Positions 10,796-21,631 of a stretch of DNA of 64,000 nt are shown piece by piece; position 1 is the stretch's first letter, and the number at the start of each line of letters is the position of its first letter. Where the stretch lies: contig BGOG01000007.1 in the NCBI GenBank assembly GCA_003569125.1, positions 1 to 64,000 on the forward strand, given 5' to 3'. The position numbers were made by a program, and so were the translations under genes. The notes beneath the pieces were generated by a model, which was not told where the DNA came from, searched no databases, and worked only from the letters and a program-made list of their open reading frames with translations. This DNA is from Acidimicrobiaceae bacterium (GTDB lineage Bacteria; Actinomycetota; Acidimicrobiia; Acidimicrobiales; Ilumatobacteraceae).

Positions 10796-11113
10796 ATGAC
10801 TTCACCAGCCGTTCGCACAATCCGCATTTCATGCATTGTGATTTTCGTGTTGGGCATCGCCGGCATGATCATTTCATCAATAGCCGGCAACAACGTCGGT
10901 GTCGTAACCACCATCGGCGTCACGACCGCAATTGCGGCGCTTGTCTTGTTGATCGCCAATGTTTCATCTAACCAAGATCAACTTGAAGTTTTCAGCGAAG
11001 CCAACGCGCAAATTCTTGAGCGACAGATAGCCGAACTTATTAAGTCAGGCACCGACGAAACTGCGCTTCGCTCGATTGTTCGTGACGCGACGAAACTTGG
11101 TCGCCAGCCTTGA
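10796..11113 (+). CDS. Small membrane protein, two predicted N-terminal TM helices
   Basis: 105 aa ORF, IRISCIVIFVLGIAGMIISSIAGNNVGVVTTIGVTTAIAALVLLIANV; its stop overlaps the TTG start of the next gene. Confidence 0.65.
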   Translation: MTSPAVRTIRISCIVIFVLGIAGMIISSIAGNNVGVVTTIGVTTAIAALVLLIANVSSNQDQLEVFSEANAQILERQIAELIKSGTDETALRSIVRDATKLGRQP

Positions 11114-11902
11114 CAAATATCGCAAACCCCGAACACCGAAAAGACGCCGAATTCGCCACATACCTTGCTACAGAAACTGGCAAACATTTAGTAGCACTGC
11201 GTAACGAACTCGTAAAACGAGGTTTTCTACGGCTGGGATTTAAAAGATGCCGGTGACGCAATGGCGCAAGAGTTTTTAATGTCGCAACTGCGCGAACATC
11301 GGCCAAATGATGCTGTACTAAGCGAAGAAGCGACCGACAGCGCCGCGCGACTATCTGCCGACCGCGTTTGGATAATTGATCCACTCGATGGCACGCAAGA
11401 GTTCAGCGAACCAGAGCGCCAAGATTGGGCGGTGCATGTCGCGTTGTGGCAACGAAATGAAACGAACAATGGCGATCTTGTTGCAGGTGCCGTGAGTTTG
11501 CCGGCCATTGAATTGACGCTCAGTACCGACCCACCGCATGTGTCGCCCAAAAAACAAGACCGACCGCCACGACTCGTCACCTCTCGCACCCGCACTCCGC
11601 GCGAAGCTGTGATTGTTGCAAACGCGCTGGGTTGCGATGCAATGCGACTCGGATCAGCCGGCGCCAAAGCGATGTCTGTGGTGCTCGGCGAGTGTGACAT
11701 TTATCTACATTCAGGTGGTCAGCATCAATGGGATTCTGCGGCGCCGGTTGCAGTTGCTCGCGCTGCAGGCTTTTTTACGAGTCGAATCGATGGCTCGCCA
11801 CTAATTTATAACGATTCAGATACTTGGTTGCCAGATTTGATTGTTTGTCGTGCCGATCTGGCTGAGTCAGTTCTCGCAGCGTTGCATAAATCTGCCCGAT
11901 AA
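11110..11902 (+). CDS. Inositol monophosphatase family protein (CysQ-like 3'(2'),5'-bisphosphate nucleotidase), one frameshift
   Basis: RVWIIDPLDGTQEFSEPERQDWAVHVALW phosphatase motif and SGGQHQWDSAAPVAVARAAGFFTSRIDGSPL. The N-terminal part LTNIANPEHRKDAEFATYLATETGKHLVALRNELVKRG is in another frame; break near 11222 at a T run. Confidence 0.85.
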
Positions 11903-11918
11903 ACGGCAGACTAAGGCG

Positions 11919-13502
11919 ATGACTGATCTTGACTGGGGCGCATTCAGCGATAATCCACCGTGGGTTTTAGACCGCGATCAAATTAGTTGGCTGTCTATTG
12001 CGCCGGTTTTGCGTCAAGCAGCGCGAAAAGAAGTGCCGGTACTTACCAAGCCTTCGCGAATTCCGCCCGTGTTGCGACTGTTGGTTGTCGTTCGCGTGTT
12101 GCTTGCCGCACTATTGCCCTGGCTCTGGCATAAAAAATTAAACCATTACGAATCTGACAAAGATTCGCGACTTGATATTTCTAAGCGAATGCGCAGAGCC
12201 GTTGAAAAACTTGGCTCGACATACATAAAACTTGGTCAGATAATTTCAAGTGGTGACGGGTTGTTTCCAACCGAACTCGTTGATGAATTCAAACTTTGTC
12301 GAGACCAAGTGCCAGCAGAATCATTTGCAGATGTGCGCAAGGTCGTCGAGCAAGACCTAGGTGCACCAATCGAAGATGTCTTCGAATTTTTTGACAAGAC
12401 ACCACTCGCGGCCGCTTCAATTGCGCAAGTTCATCTGGCTCGCCTGCTGACTGGCGAAACCGTCGTTGTAAAAGTTCAGCGACCAAAAGTGATCGACCTC
12501 GTGCGAAAAGATTTGAAAGTCATGTCTTGGCTTGCACCACACCTTGTGGGTCGATTAAAAATTGCTGCCTTGGCGAACCCGCCCGCACTAGTCGAGTTAT
12601 TCGCCGAAACGATTGTTGAAGAACTTGATTTCAGGATGGAAGCCGACAACATGATTGACATCGCTCGCATTCTGCGAGACCTCAATCAGACCGGCTACAT
12701 CGTGCCGCGTCCGCACCCAAAATTAGTCACTCGGCGCGTTTTGGTAATGGAGCGACTTGAAGGTTTCAAATTTGACGACGTAGTCGGCATGAAAAACGCC
12801 GGCATAGATACCGAAGCGGTGATTCGCACCGGCATGATCGCTTTTATGGAAGGCGCAATGGTTCACGGCGCCTTTCACGGCGATCTGCATGGTGGAAACC
12901 TTTTCGTGATGAAAGACGGTCGAACCGCGCTACTAGATTTTGGCATCGTCGGTCGTCTGAGTGGCCCGCGCCGACTTGCATTTCTCAGACTGATGCTTGG
13001 TGCGACAACGAACGACGTCAAGGGTCAAGTCACTGCGTTGCGAGATCTTGGTGCGTTACCGATGGATACTGATCTAGACGCTGTGATTGTTGACCTCGGG
13101 CTGGATCGCCCGCCAATTGATCCGACGAAACTTTCTGCAGACGAACTCGTCAAAGAAGTTCAGCGGATAATGAAATCGTTGCTCGGTTACGGTGCACGAA
13201 TGCCCAAAGAATTAATGCTCTATGTGAAAAACATGGTTTTTCTTGACGGCGCAATTGCTCGCCTCGCTCCAGATCTTGACCTGCTCGGAGAAATAGCGGC
13301 GATCTCAATGTTGTTCGCCCAGCGACACGGAGAACAACTCGGTCGCGAACTCGGCATCGATCACAACTCAATTGAGATAAACCTTGACAGCGTGAAAGCC
13401 GGACTTGGCATCGAACTAGAGACCAATAGTTTGACTTATCGAGAACTACAACAACGACGCGAGTTGATCCAAAAAAGAATGCGTGAACGCGTCAAGCGTT
13501 AA
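11919..13502 (+). CDS. ABC1/UbiB/AarF family atypical kinase
   Basis: [90 protein letters not shown]. Confidence 0.92.
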   Translation: MTDLDWGAFSDNPPWVLDRDQISWLSIAPVLRQAARKEVPVLTKPSRIPPVLRLLVVVRVLLAALLPWLWHKKLNHYESDKDSRLDISKRMRRAVEKLGSTYIKLGQIISSGDGLFPTELVDEFKLCRDQVPAESFADVRKVVEQDLGAPIEDVFEFFDKTPLAAASIAQVHLARLLTGETVVVKVQRPKVIDLVRKDLKVMSWLAPHLVGRLKIAALANPPALVELFAETIVEELDFRMEADNMIDIARILRDLNQTGYIVPRPHPKLVTRRVLVMERLEGFKFDDVVGMKNAGIDTEAVIRTGMIAFMEGAMVHGAFHGDLHGGNLFVMKDGRTALLDFGIVGRLSGPRRLAFLRLMLGATTNDVKGQVTALRDLGALPMDTDLDAVIVDLGLDRPPIDPTKLSADELVKEVQRIMKSLLGYGARMPKELMLYVKNMVFLDGAIARLAPDLDLLGEIAAISMLFAQRHGEQLGRELGIDHNSIEINLDSVKAGLGIELETNSLTYRELQQRRELIQKRMRERVKR

Positions 13503-13507
13503 AAAAT

Positions 13508-14167
13508 ATGCGAGTGATAATCGCGACTTGCAGTGTCAGTTACGAAGGTCGGCTCAATGCCTCGCTACCAGTTGCGACGCGCCTAATAATGGTCAAAGCC
13601 GATGGATGCGTGGCAATTCATGCCGATGGTGGCGCTTACAAGCCACTTAATTGGATGAATGCACCGAACACATTCGAAGAACTGACAGACCGACTTATTG
13701 TTCGTAACCCCAAGGGCGAGACTCTGACGATTCACTTAGTTGAGATTCATGCCGACTTTGCTCACGAACTGGGTGAAGACCCAGGACTCACAAAAGATGG
13801 TGTCGAGGCCGATCTTCAGGTTCTACTTGCCACAACACCTGAAGCAATCGAAGTTGGTTTAACTTTGATCCGTCGCGAATATCCAACTGCCGTCGGCCCG
13901 GTTGATTTGCTCTGTCGCGATGCTTCAGGTCAAACAGTTGCTATTGAAATCAAACGTCGCGGTGAAATTGACGGCGTCGAGCAACTCACGCGCTACATCG
14001 ACTGCCTGCATGCTGATTCATCACTCGGAAAAATTCGCGGTATCTTTGTCGCCCAATCAATTAAGCCTCAAGCACGAGTACTCGCCGAGAGTCGCAATAT
14101 CGGTTGGTGCGAAGTTGACTACGACGAACTTCGCGGCAAAAAATCTGAAGAACTAAAACTTTTTTAA
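13508..14167 (+). CDS. nucS: Endonuclease NucS (EndoMS mismatch endonuclease)
   Basis: 219 aa, [54 protein letters not shown]...[41 protein letters not shown]. Confidence 0.96.
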   Translation: MRVIIATCSVSYEGRLNASLPVATRLIMVKADGCVAIHADGGAYKPLNWMNAPNTFEELTDRLIVRNPKGETLTIHLVEIHADFAHELGEDPGLTKDGVEADLQVLLATTPEAIEVGLTLIRREYPTAVGPVDLLCRDASGQTVAIEIKRRGEIDGVEQLTRYIDCLHADSSLGKIRGIFVAQSIKPQARVLAESRNIGWCEVDYDELRGKKSEELKLF

Positions 14168-14185
14168 GAAACTAAAAACGCTCGC

Positions 14186-15108
14186 TTATTTTTTTTGCGG
14201 TTGCGGCCAGGTGCCGTCGCGACCATCCATGCCAGCATTAAGCCGAGCCTTGGCCATCATTTCTTCGACAATCGGCCCGAGTTTCGTCGGGTCTTCGACT
14301 GGCTTACTTGTTGGCCCACGATGCCAACCTTCGGCGATTGCCAAAACATCTCCACTGGCTTCAAACACTCGACCAGTTATGCCTGCCGATTCTGCCGACG
14401 CGAGCCAAGTCACGATCGGCGCGATCCACTTTGGTGAGCGGTGCTCACGCTCGGCTTCGGTCTCTGGTGCAGGTCCGAGATTTTCTGTCATTCGAGTTAG
14501 CGCAACTGGTGCAACTGCGTTGACGGTTACGCCGTAACGACCGAGTTCAAGCGATGCGATTGTCGTAAACGCAGCAATGCCGGCTTTCGCCGCGCCGTAA
14601 TTTGTCTGCCCGACATTGCCATAGATCCCTGAAACGGACGAAGTGTTGATATTCTTCCGTCAACTGGTTTGCCGGCTTTATTTTGATCCCGCCAGTAAGC
14701 GGCCGCAAAACGTGATGGAGCAAAAGTTCCCTTGAGGTGCACTTTGATTACTGCATCCCATTCTTCTTCGCTCATGTTGGCGAGCATTCGGTCGCGCAAA
14801 ATTCCGGCGTTGTTTACGACTGCGTGCAAATCACCAAAGGTTTCAACTGCGGTTTGAATCAATCGCTCGGCACCTGCCCATGATGAAATGTCATCGCCGC
14901 TGGCGATTGCTTTGCCGCCCATTGCCTCGATCTCGTTGACAACTTGCTGTGCTGGCGATTTGTCGCCACCCTTGCCATCAACACCGGCGCCTAAATCGTT
15001 GACTACGACCAACGCCCCATGCTTGGCAAGGCTCAGCGCATGTTCGCGTCCGATGCCTCGACCTGAACCAGTGACAACAACTACTCGACCTTCACATAAG
15101 CGACTCAT
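14186..15108 (-). CDS. SDR family oxidoreductase, one frameshift
   Basis: VVVVTGSGRGIGREHALSLAKHGALVVVNDLGAGVDGKGGDKSPAQQVVNEIEAMGGKA...VNNAGILRDRMLANMSEEEWDAVI; C-terminal MTENLGPAPETEAEREHRSPKWIAPIVTWLASAESAGITGRVFEASG in another frame (break about 14.65 kb). Confidence 0.88.
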
Positions 15109-16450
15109 GGCGAAGAACTCTAGCCTGAGCGTCGTGCCCAATGCTATTTTCGAACCAAAATCGTCAAATCAATGTGACGTGTTGGTCGTCGGCGCAGGGC
15201 CTGCCGGAATCGCGGCGGCGATCACACTTACTGCGAGCGGTCAAAATGTTTTGGTAATTGATAAAGCGGTTTTTCCTCGCGACAAATGTTGCGGTGACGG
15301 GCTGACGACTGGCGCACTACGAATTCTCGAGATGCTTGGCTTCGATCCAACGACAGTCGCTAATTGGAAAGTTTGTTCGGATGTGTGGTTGCGCTCTCCA
15401 TCTGGTCGCGAAATACAACTTCAATTGCCAAACGTCAAAAAAAATAAAACTAGTCAGTTCGCGGCGATCGCCCCGAGAATCGAACTTGACCACGCACTCG
15501 TAAAACATGCGCGTGCCCTCGGTATAAAAATAATTGAAGGTTGTGCGTTCACAGAAATTGCGCGTCAAACAACTGACGACATCACCGTAAGCACAGTTTC
15601 TGCAGATACAGCCGATACATCAGATACATCATCCAGCGAGTTTCACGAGATAACCACAAAATTTATAGTTGCTGCTGACGGCATGTGGTCTCCTGTGCGC
15701 AAAGCATTCGGTGCCTCGCAACCTGGATATCTCGGCGAGTGGCACGCATTTCGTCAATATTTGGGCAACGTCACTGGGCCGGCACGTGATCGCCTTTACG
15801 TTTGGTTCGACGCAGATTTATTGCCGGGTTACGCATGGTCGTTTCCGTTACCGAATGGTCGAGTCAATGTCGGCTTCGGTATCTTGCGGGGATCAAAATA
15901 TTCGGTGCAAGACATGAAATCGTTGTGGCCAGAACTTCTCGCTCGCCCGCACATTGCCAACGCGCTCGGGCCCGATGCAACTCTTGAAGCTCGGCACACA
16001 GCCTGGCCAATACCAGCACGTGTGACGAATGCAAAACTTGCTAGTGGTCGTGCAATTTTTGTTGGCGACGCCGTTTGTGCCGCTGACACCATGACTGGCG
16101 AAGGTATCGGTCAAGCACTCTTAACCGGGGTCTTGGCGGCTGAGGCAATTATCGGTGCTCACCGTCGAGGTCCGACGGCTGTCAGAAAAATATACGAGAC
16201 GAAAATGCGTCGCGAGTTTTTCGCCGACCATCGGATGTCGCAGGTGCTGGGCCGAGTATTAAAAAATGAATTCTTGACTCGTGGCGTGTTGCGCGTCGCA
16301 AATTATTCAGACTGGACTCGGCGAAACTTTGTTAGATGGATGTTCGAAGACGAGCCGCGTGCCGCATTGCTTACCCCACGGCGTTGGCACCGAAATTTTC
16401 TCAAACGTGATGGTGCCTTCGAATCAAGCGCTACAGCCACAAGCAACTAG
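15107..16450 (+). CDS. Geranylgeranyl reductase family flavoprotein
   Basis: CDVLVVGAGPAGIAAAITLTASGQNVLVIDKAVFPRDKCCGDGLTTGALRILEMLG...GRAIFVGDAVCAADTMTGEGIGQALLTG. Confidence 0.9.
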   Translation: MAKNSSLSVVPNAIFEPKSSNQCDVLVVGAGPAGIAAAITLTASGQNVLVIDKAVFPRDKCCGDGLTTGALRILEMLGFDPTTVANWKVCSDVWLRSPSGREIQLQLPNVKKNKTSQFAAIAPRIELDHALVKHARALGIKIIEGCAFTEIARQTTDDITVSTVSADTADTSDTSSSEFHEITTKFIVAADGMWSPVRKAFGASQPGYLGEWHAFRQYLGNVTGPARDRLYVWFDADLLPGYAWSFPLPNGRVNVGFGILRGSKYSVQDMKSLWPELLARPHIANALGPDATLEARHTAWPIPARVTNAKLASGRAIFVGDAVCAADTMTGEGIGQALLTGVLAAEAIIGAHRRGPTAVRKIYETKMRREFFADHRMSQVLGRVLKNEFLTRGVLRVANYSDWTRRNFVRWMFEDEPRAALLTPRRWHRNFLKRDGAFESSATATSN

Positions 16451-16461
16451 ATTTGATTGCT

Positions 16462-17427
16462 ATGCGCACGCGAATAACCGAACTATTTGAAATTGAACAT
16501 CCAGTGATGCTCGCGGGCATGGGTGGAGTTTCGTATCACGAACTCGTCGCCGCGGTCAGCCAATCAGGCGGAATCGGAACATTCGGCGCTTCAACAATGC
16601 GTGACGGAGAACTCGCCAGAGAAATCAACGCACTCAAAACATTGACGCAAAAGCCTTTTGGTGTCGATTTATTGACGGCATTGCCACAGCACCTTGAACA
16701 AGGCATCCGTGACGTCATTGCTGGTGGCGCAAGAATTTTTGTCGCCGGACTTGGTGTGCCCCGTGATGCGATTGATTTATTGCACAGTCACAACATCTTG
16801 GTCGGCTCAATGTGCGGAAAAGTTCGTCACGCAGTTGCCGCAGTCGCCAGTGGTTGCGATTTTGTCGTCGCCCAAGGCACCGAAGCAGGCGGACACACCG
16901 GGCTCGTTGCGACGATGGCGCTCGTGCCACAAGTTGTCGACGCAGTCTCAAAGCAAGTGCCGGTTGTGGCTGCGGGTGGATTATTCGACGGTCGCGGGCT
17001 GGCAGCGTCTCTCGCGCTCGGCGCCGATGCAGTTTGGATCGGCACTCGGTTTATCGCCACGCCCGAAGCACGTGCGGTCAACGGCTACAAAGAAGCACTA
17101 GTCACGAGTCGCGAAGATGACACGGTCATTAGCCGTTCATATACGGGCAAACCATGTCGCGTGGTGCGCAACGAATGGACAAATTATTACGAACAAAATC
17201 CCCAGGACATCAAGACTTTCCCGCAACAGGCGATCGCGTCTTCGCAAGCAAATGTCAATCACTTGGGATATCCGAGTGGCACGCAGGTCGATATAACACG
17301 CGAGTTCTATCCAGCCGGTCAGGGTGCGGGAGCGGTCAACAGTTTGAAACCAGCCGGAGATCTAGTTCTCGAAATCGTGGCACAGGCAGAAAAAATCTTG
17401 AGCCAACTCGGCAAGACCAAATCTTAG
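16462..17427 (+). CDS. NAD(P)H-dependent flavin oxidoreductase (nitronate monooxygenase family)
   Basis: RITELFEIEHPVMLAGMGGVSYHELVAAVSQSGGIGTFGA...DFVVAQGTEAGGHTG...GLAASLALGADAVWIGTRFIATPEA. Confidence 0.93.
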   Translation: MRTRITELFEIEHPVMLAGMGGVSYHELVAAVSQSGGIGTFGASTMRDGELAREINALKTLTQKPFGVDLLTALPQHLEQGIRDVIAGGARIFVAGLGVPRDAIDLLHSHNILVGSMCGKVRHAVAAVASGCDFVVAQGTEAGGHTGLVATMALVPQVVDAVSKQVPVVAAGGLFDGRGLAASLALGADAVWIGTRFIATPEARAVNGYKEALVTSREDDTVISRSYTGKPCRVVRNEWTNYYEQNPQDIKTFPQQAIASSQANVNHLGYPSGTQVDITREFYPAGQGAGAVNSLKPAGDLVLEIVAQAEKILSQLGKTKS

Positions 17428-17437
17428 TTAAATAAAA

Positions 17438-18672
17438 ATGTTCTCTGTTCTGAAAACGAATCGCGAACTACGCCTGCTCTTCATCGCCCAAAATCTTTCG
17501 TTCATCGGTGATTGGTTTACTTTCGTCGCACTTGCAGGCTTGGTGCAAGATCTAACAGGTTCGAAATTTCTTGTCTCGCTATTGCTTGTCGCCTTTTCGT
17601 TGCCGTCATTTTTGGCTTCACCAATCGGTGGCCCAGTTGCCGATCGCTACGACCGACGCAAAGTTCTAATAATCGTCTCGATACTTCAGGCGATCGCCGC
17701 ATGTGGATTTCTGTTTATTGGCGACTCGCGAGTCTGGATTGCATTCGTCGCACAAAGCATGATCGCGGCACTCGCCTCATTCGTGAGACCGGCACTCGAA
17801 GCGGCGATTCCTAACATGGCTCGCGATCCTGATGAACTCCGTCAAGCAAATGCTTTATTTGGCAGCAGTTGGGGCGTAATGCTCGCCGTTGGCGCAGGCA
17901 TCGGCGGAATCTTCTCGCAAGTCTTTGGTCGTCAAGCAGCGTTCATCGCCGACATTGCGACATTTATCGTCGCGGCAACACTGATTGCACTTGTCACTCG
18001 CCCGATGCAAGAAGTACGAGCCGCAAGCCACAGCAAACGGATTCGTCCGATCGCCGATATGCGCGAAGCACTACACCTCGCCAAATCTGATCCGGCAATA
18101 ATGTCGCTACTGATGTCAAAATGACGTTTGCAATTGGCGCTGGCGTCGTCAGCCAACTCGCGGTTTTTGCCGCAGACTCGTTTAATAGAGGTGACGCGGG
18201 TCGTGGAATCATGCTCGGTCTTCGTGGCTTGGGCAGTGCACTCGGGCCACTCCTCGCGGCGCGATTCGTTAAAAATGATTTGTCAAAGGTGATACTCGTA
18301 TGCGGTATTGCTGGTCTGGGTTTTGCCGGCGGATATCTTGCCGCTGCTGCATCGCCATTTTTTATTGTCGCCTGTGTCTGCATCGGCTTTGCTCACCTGG
18401 GTGGAGGTGCACAATGGACGCTTTCAACATATGGATTACAAGTGCGTTGCCCTGATGAAATGCGCGGTCGAGTTCTTGCTGGCGACTTTGCCTTAATTAC
18501 TTTGTCACTCGGATTGAGCAGTTTGCTGGCAGGAGTTGTCTCAGAAATTATTGGCGCACGCGGAACCATTGCCGTGTTCGCATTGCTCGCGGTTTGCGCT
18601 TCGCTAATTTATCTGTTTGCAACTCGCCCGGTTCGAAAAAACCTAAGCGAAGAACTCAGACGTCGTCAATAA
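17438..18672 (+). CDS. MFS transporter, one frameshift
   Basis: Two ORFs, FIGDWFTFVALAGLVQDLTGSKFLVSLLLVAFSLPSFLASPIGGPVADRYDRRKVLI... and MTFAIGAGVVSQLAVFAADSFNRGDAGRGIMLGLRGLGSALGPLLAARF, abut at 18121 inside an A4 run; one extra A restores a single frame. Confidence 0.88.
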
Positions 18673-19711
18673 TTCCACGAAGTGTTTCTATTTCGCGCAC
18701 AGGGTCTGGACCAACCGGATTGACCTGCAACACAGTTACCCCAGCCTCTTTGAATGCACCAAGTCGTTCTTTGACAAAACTCTTTGGCCCAACGAGATTC
18801 GATAACTGTAGCCACTCGGTCGGGATCAGAGCAGCAGCTTCTTTCTTTTTGCCGTCAAGATAAAGATCTTGAATCTCGACCGCTTCTTTTTCGTAGCCGT
18901 AGTCGCGGCAAATATCGTTATAGAAGTTTTTACCACGGGCACCCATGCCACCGACATACAGCGCATAACTTGGTCGAGCAAAATCTAGAATCTCATTTTG
19001 CTTTTCAGGTGTCAGCGACTCATCAATGTGCAACATTCCGCCGGCTGAAATATCGAGCGGTTTGAGCGATGCGTCACGCTTTGCCTGACCGGCTTTGAGC
19101 GACTTGCCCCAGACATTTTGAAACTTCTCTGGCAAAAAGAACACGGGCATCCAGCCATCGGCCATTTCGGCGGTTGCTTCAACACTCTTATCTTTAAGAG
19201 ATGCCCACCAAACAGGAATCTCAGATCGCACCGGATGATTGATCAATTTCAGTGGTTTACCTAATCCCGTGCCCTGACCAGCAGGCAATGGAACTTGCAC
19301 AGTCTTGCCGTCATAGCTAAGCGGCTTCTCACGCTTCCAAATTTCGCGACAAACTTCGATGTATTCTTTTGTTCGTTGCATTGGCTTTTCGTATGGCATG
19401 CCGTGAAACCCTTCGATCACTTGTGGGCCAGAGGCGCCCAATCCCAAGATAAATCGACCATTGCTGACGTAGTCACAACCGGCTGCGGTCATTGCAGTTA
19501 GAGCGGCAGTTCGCGAATAGACATTGATGATTCCCGTGCCGATCTGCACGCGATCTGTAACAGCAGCCAAGTAACCTACCTGCGAAATTGAGTCGTAGCT
19601 GTATGCCTCGGCTATCCAAACAATATCCAAACCGACTTTTTCGAGTTCAGCAACGCGCTTGGCAGACGTCTGAAAATCGGAAATATAATTAATCATCATT
19701 GAAAGTTTCAT
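18656..19711 (-). CDS. LLM-class F420-dependent oxidoreductase
   Basis: 351 aa, luciferase-like TIM barrel: MKLSMMINYISDFQTSAKRVAELEKVGLDIVWIAEAYSYDSISQVGYLAAVTDRVQIGTGIINVYSRTAALTAMTAA. Confidence 0.93.
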   Translation of the reverse strand: MKLSMMINYISDFQTSAKRVAELEKVGLDIVWIAEAYSYDSISQVGYLAAVTDRVQIGTGIINVYSRTAALTAMTAAGCDYVSNGRFILGLGASGPQVIEGFHGMPYEKPMQRTKEYIEVCREIWKREKPLSYDGKTVQVPLPAGQGTGLGKPLKLINHPVRSEIPVWWASLKDKSVEATAEMADGWMPVFFLPEKFQNVWGKSLKAGQAKRDASLKPLDISAGGMLHIDESLTPEKQNEILDFARPSYALYVGGMGARGKNFYNDICRDYGYEKEAVEIQDLYLDGKKKEAAALIPTEWLQLSNLVGPKSFVKERLGAFKEAGVTVLQVNPVGPDPVREIETLRGIIDDV

Positions 19712-19759
19712 AGAACTTCTTTCTGCTTCGCGCCGATTTTAAGAGACCGTAAATTCGAG

Positions 19760-21566
19760 TTAATTAACTCGACGAGTGTGACCCCTCCAGTATGGCTCAC
19801 GCAGATCTTTTTTGAGAATCTTGCCGCTCGGGTTGCGCGGTAGAACTTCTACCCAGCCAACTGTCTTCGGAGTCTTAAACCCAGCAAGCCGCTCACGGGC
19901 AAATGTAAGAATCTCGTTCTCAGTGACTTGTGTTTCTGGTTTACGCACGACTAAAGCCATTGGCACTTCGCCCCACTTTTCGTCAGGCACGCCGATTACG
20001 GCAACGTCGGCGATAGCCGGATGGGCCATCAGCGCGTTTTCGACTTCTGCCGGGTAGACATTTTCGCCACCAGACACGATCATGTCTTTGACGCGGTCAA
20101 AAATATAGACGTATCCGTCTTTGTCGAAGTATCCAGCATCACCTGACCTGAACCACCGACCCTTGACGATTGACTTCGCGGTTTCTTCTGGCATGTTCCA
20201 GTAGCCCTTCATCACCTGACGCGAGCGGATCCAAATCTCGCCAACCTCCCCAACAGGAACATCTTTTTCGGTGTCTGAATCTACGATTCGCAACTCGATA
20301 CCAGTAAACGGTTTGCCACACGAACGCAAGCGACCCTTGTTGGCTGAACTCAAGTCATGATCTTCTGGTCCGAGAACCGTCACAACACCAGTTGTTTCGG
20401 TCAGGCCATAGACCTGCATGAACGGACACTTGAATGCTTTAATCGCACCTTCAAGAACTGCTTCAGATATCGGTGACGCACCGTAAACAATTAGTTCAAG
20501 GCTTGAGAAATCAGTCGTTGCGATATTCGGCATCGTGAGAGCAAACTGCAACAGCGCCGGCACCATAAATGCGTGGGTGATTCTGTACTTTTCGATCCAT
20601 GCAACTATTTCTGCAGGATTAACGTCGCGCATAATAATTGAACTCGCGCCACAATATTGTGCCGCAGTTGCCCAACCACCACCACCAATGTGAAACAATG
20701 GCATCGCCACAAGATTGACCGTCGTTTCAGACAGCAGCCAAATTTTTTGCGCAGCCGGAAGTAGCGCGAAATAATTATCATTCGTCAACATCACACCTTT
20801 TGGTCGACCCGTGGTGCCACTCGAATACAACTGAAACGCAACATCGCTGCTCTTAGTTGGCGCCTTGGGATCGGTTGCTGATTGCGCGTTGACCCACTGC
20901 TCGTAATCGTCATGGCTCGGATGTCCGCCAATCACAATTATCGTTTTAATTCGGGCCAGTTGGCCAATAATCGCATCAAGTATCGGCACGAACTCTTGAC
21001 CGACGATCAGCACCTCAGCCTGCGAATCGTTGGCTATAAATAGCACTTCTGGTGCAGCGAGTCTCCAGTTGATATCGACACTGACCGCGTTCAGTAACGC
21101 ACAGCCATAGAACACCTCAAAGTGCTCAATGCCGTTTTTATCTAAAAACGCGACGCGATCTTGAGGTTTGACCCCTGCTCGTTTGAGACCTTGAGCGACT
21201 TGCGCCGATCGCGAAAGCAGTTGCGCCCAAGTAAGAGTTCGTTCACCCAACACAAGAGAAACCGCGTTTGGCTGTGTCTTGGCGTGATAACGAACGATTC
21301 CGCCAACATCTTGAATCTGATGCAATGGATTACGAGAACTCTTGGCTGGTTTTCGAGCACTCTTTTTTACGCGCTTTTTCGGCGCTTTTTTCTTGGCTGG
21401 TTTTCGGGCGCTCTTTTTTGCGCTCTTCTTCGGCGCTAACTTGCGAACGCTCTTTTTCGCACGCTTCTTAACCGCTTTTTTCTTGGCTGGTTTTCGAGCA
21501 CTCTTTTTCGCGCTCTTTTTTGAGCGCGCTTTTTTTCTTGACGGATTTTCGACGAGATGTGGCCAT
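19760..21566 (-). CDS. AMP-dependent acyl-CoA synthetase/ligase with Lys-rich histone H1-like N-terminal tail (probable frameshift near start)
   Basis: Adenylate-forming motifs LYSSGTTGRPKGVMLTNDNYFAL, GKPFTGIELRIVD, GRWFRSGDAGYFDKDGYVYIFDRVKDMIVSGGENVYPAEVE, NPSGKILKKDL. N-terminal (KKSAKKSARKPAKKKAVKKRAKKSVRK)-type tail. The ORF track starts at 21601, but ATG at 21566 (MATSRRKSVKKK...) fits better if one A is removed from an A7 run. Confidence 0.92.
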
Positions 21567-21631
21567 TGCCACAGGTTAGTCGGTGATATTTCCGGGAGCA
21601 ATAGGCTCCCTAAAAAATCGTAAAACTACGT

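Noticed and set aside
14888-15106. N-terminal extension of the reductase ORF (MSSPLAIALPPIASISL...)
   Set aside because: Antisense to the SDR gene; the Rossmann motif begins after 15107, where a better ATG exists.
21161-21623. Plus-strand Phe/Ala/Leu-rich ORFs (for example GFRALFFALFFGANLRTLFFARFLTAFFLAG) resembling a membrane protein
   Set aside because: They are the antisense shadow of the AAA/AAG-rich Lys tail of the ligase gene; the low-complexity hydrophobic content comes from TTT/CTT complementarity.
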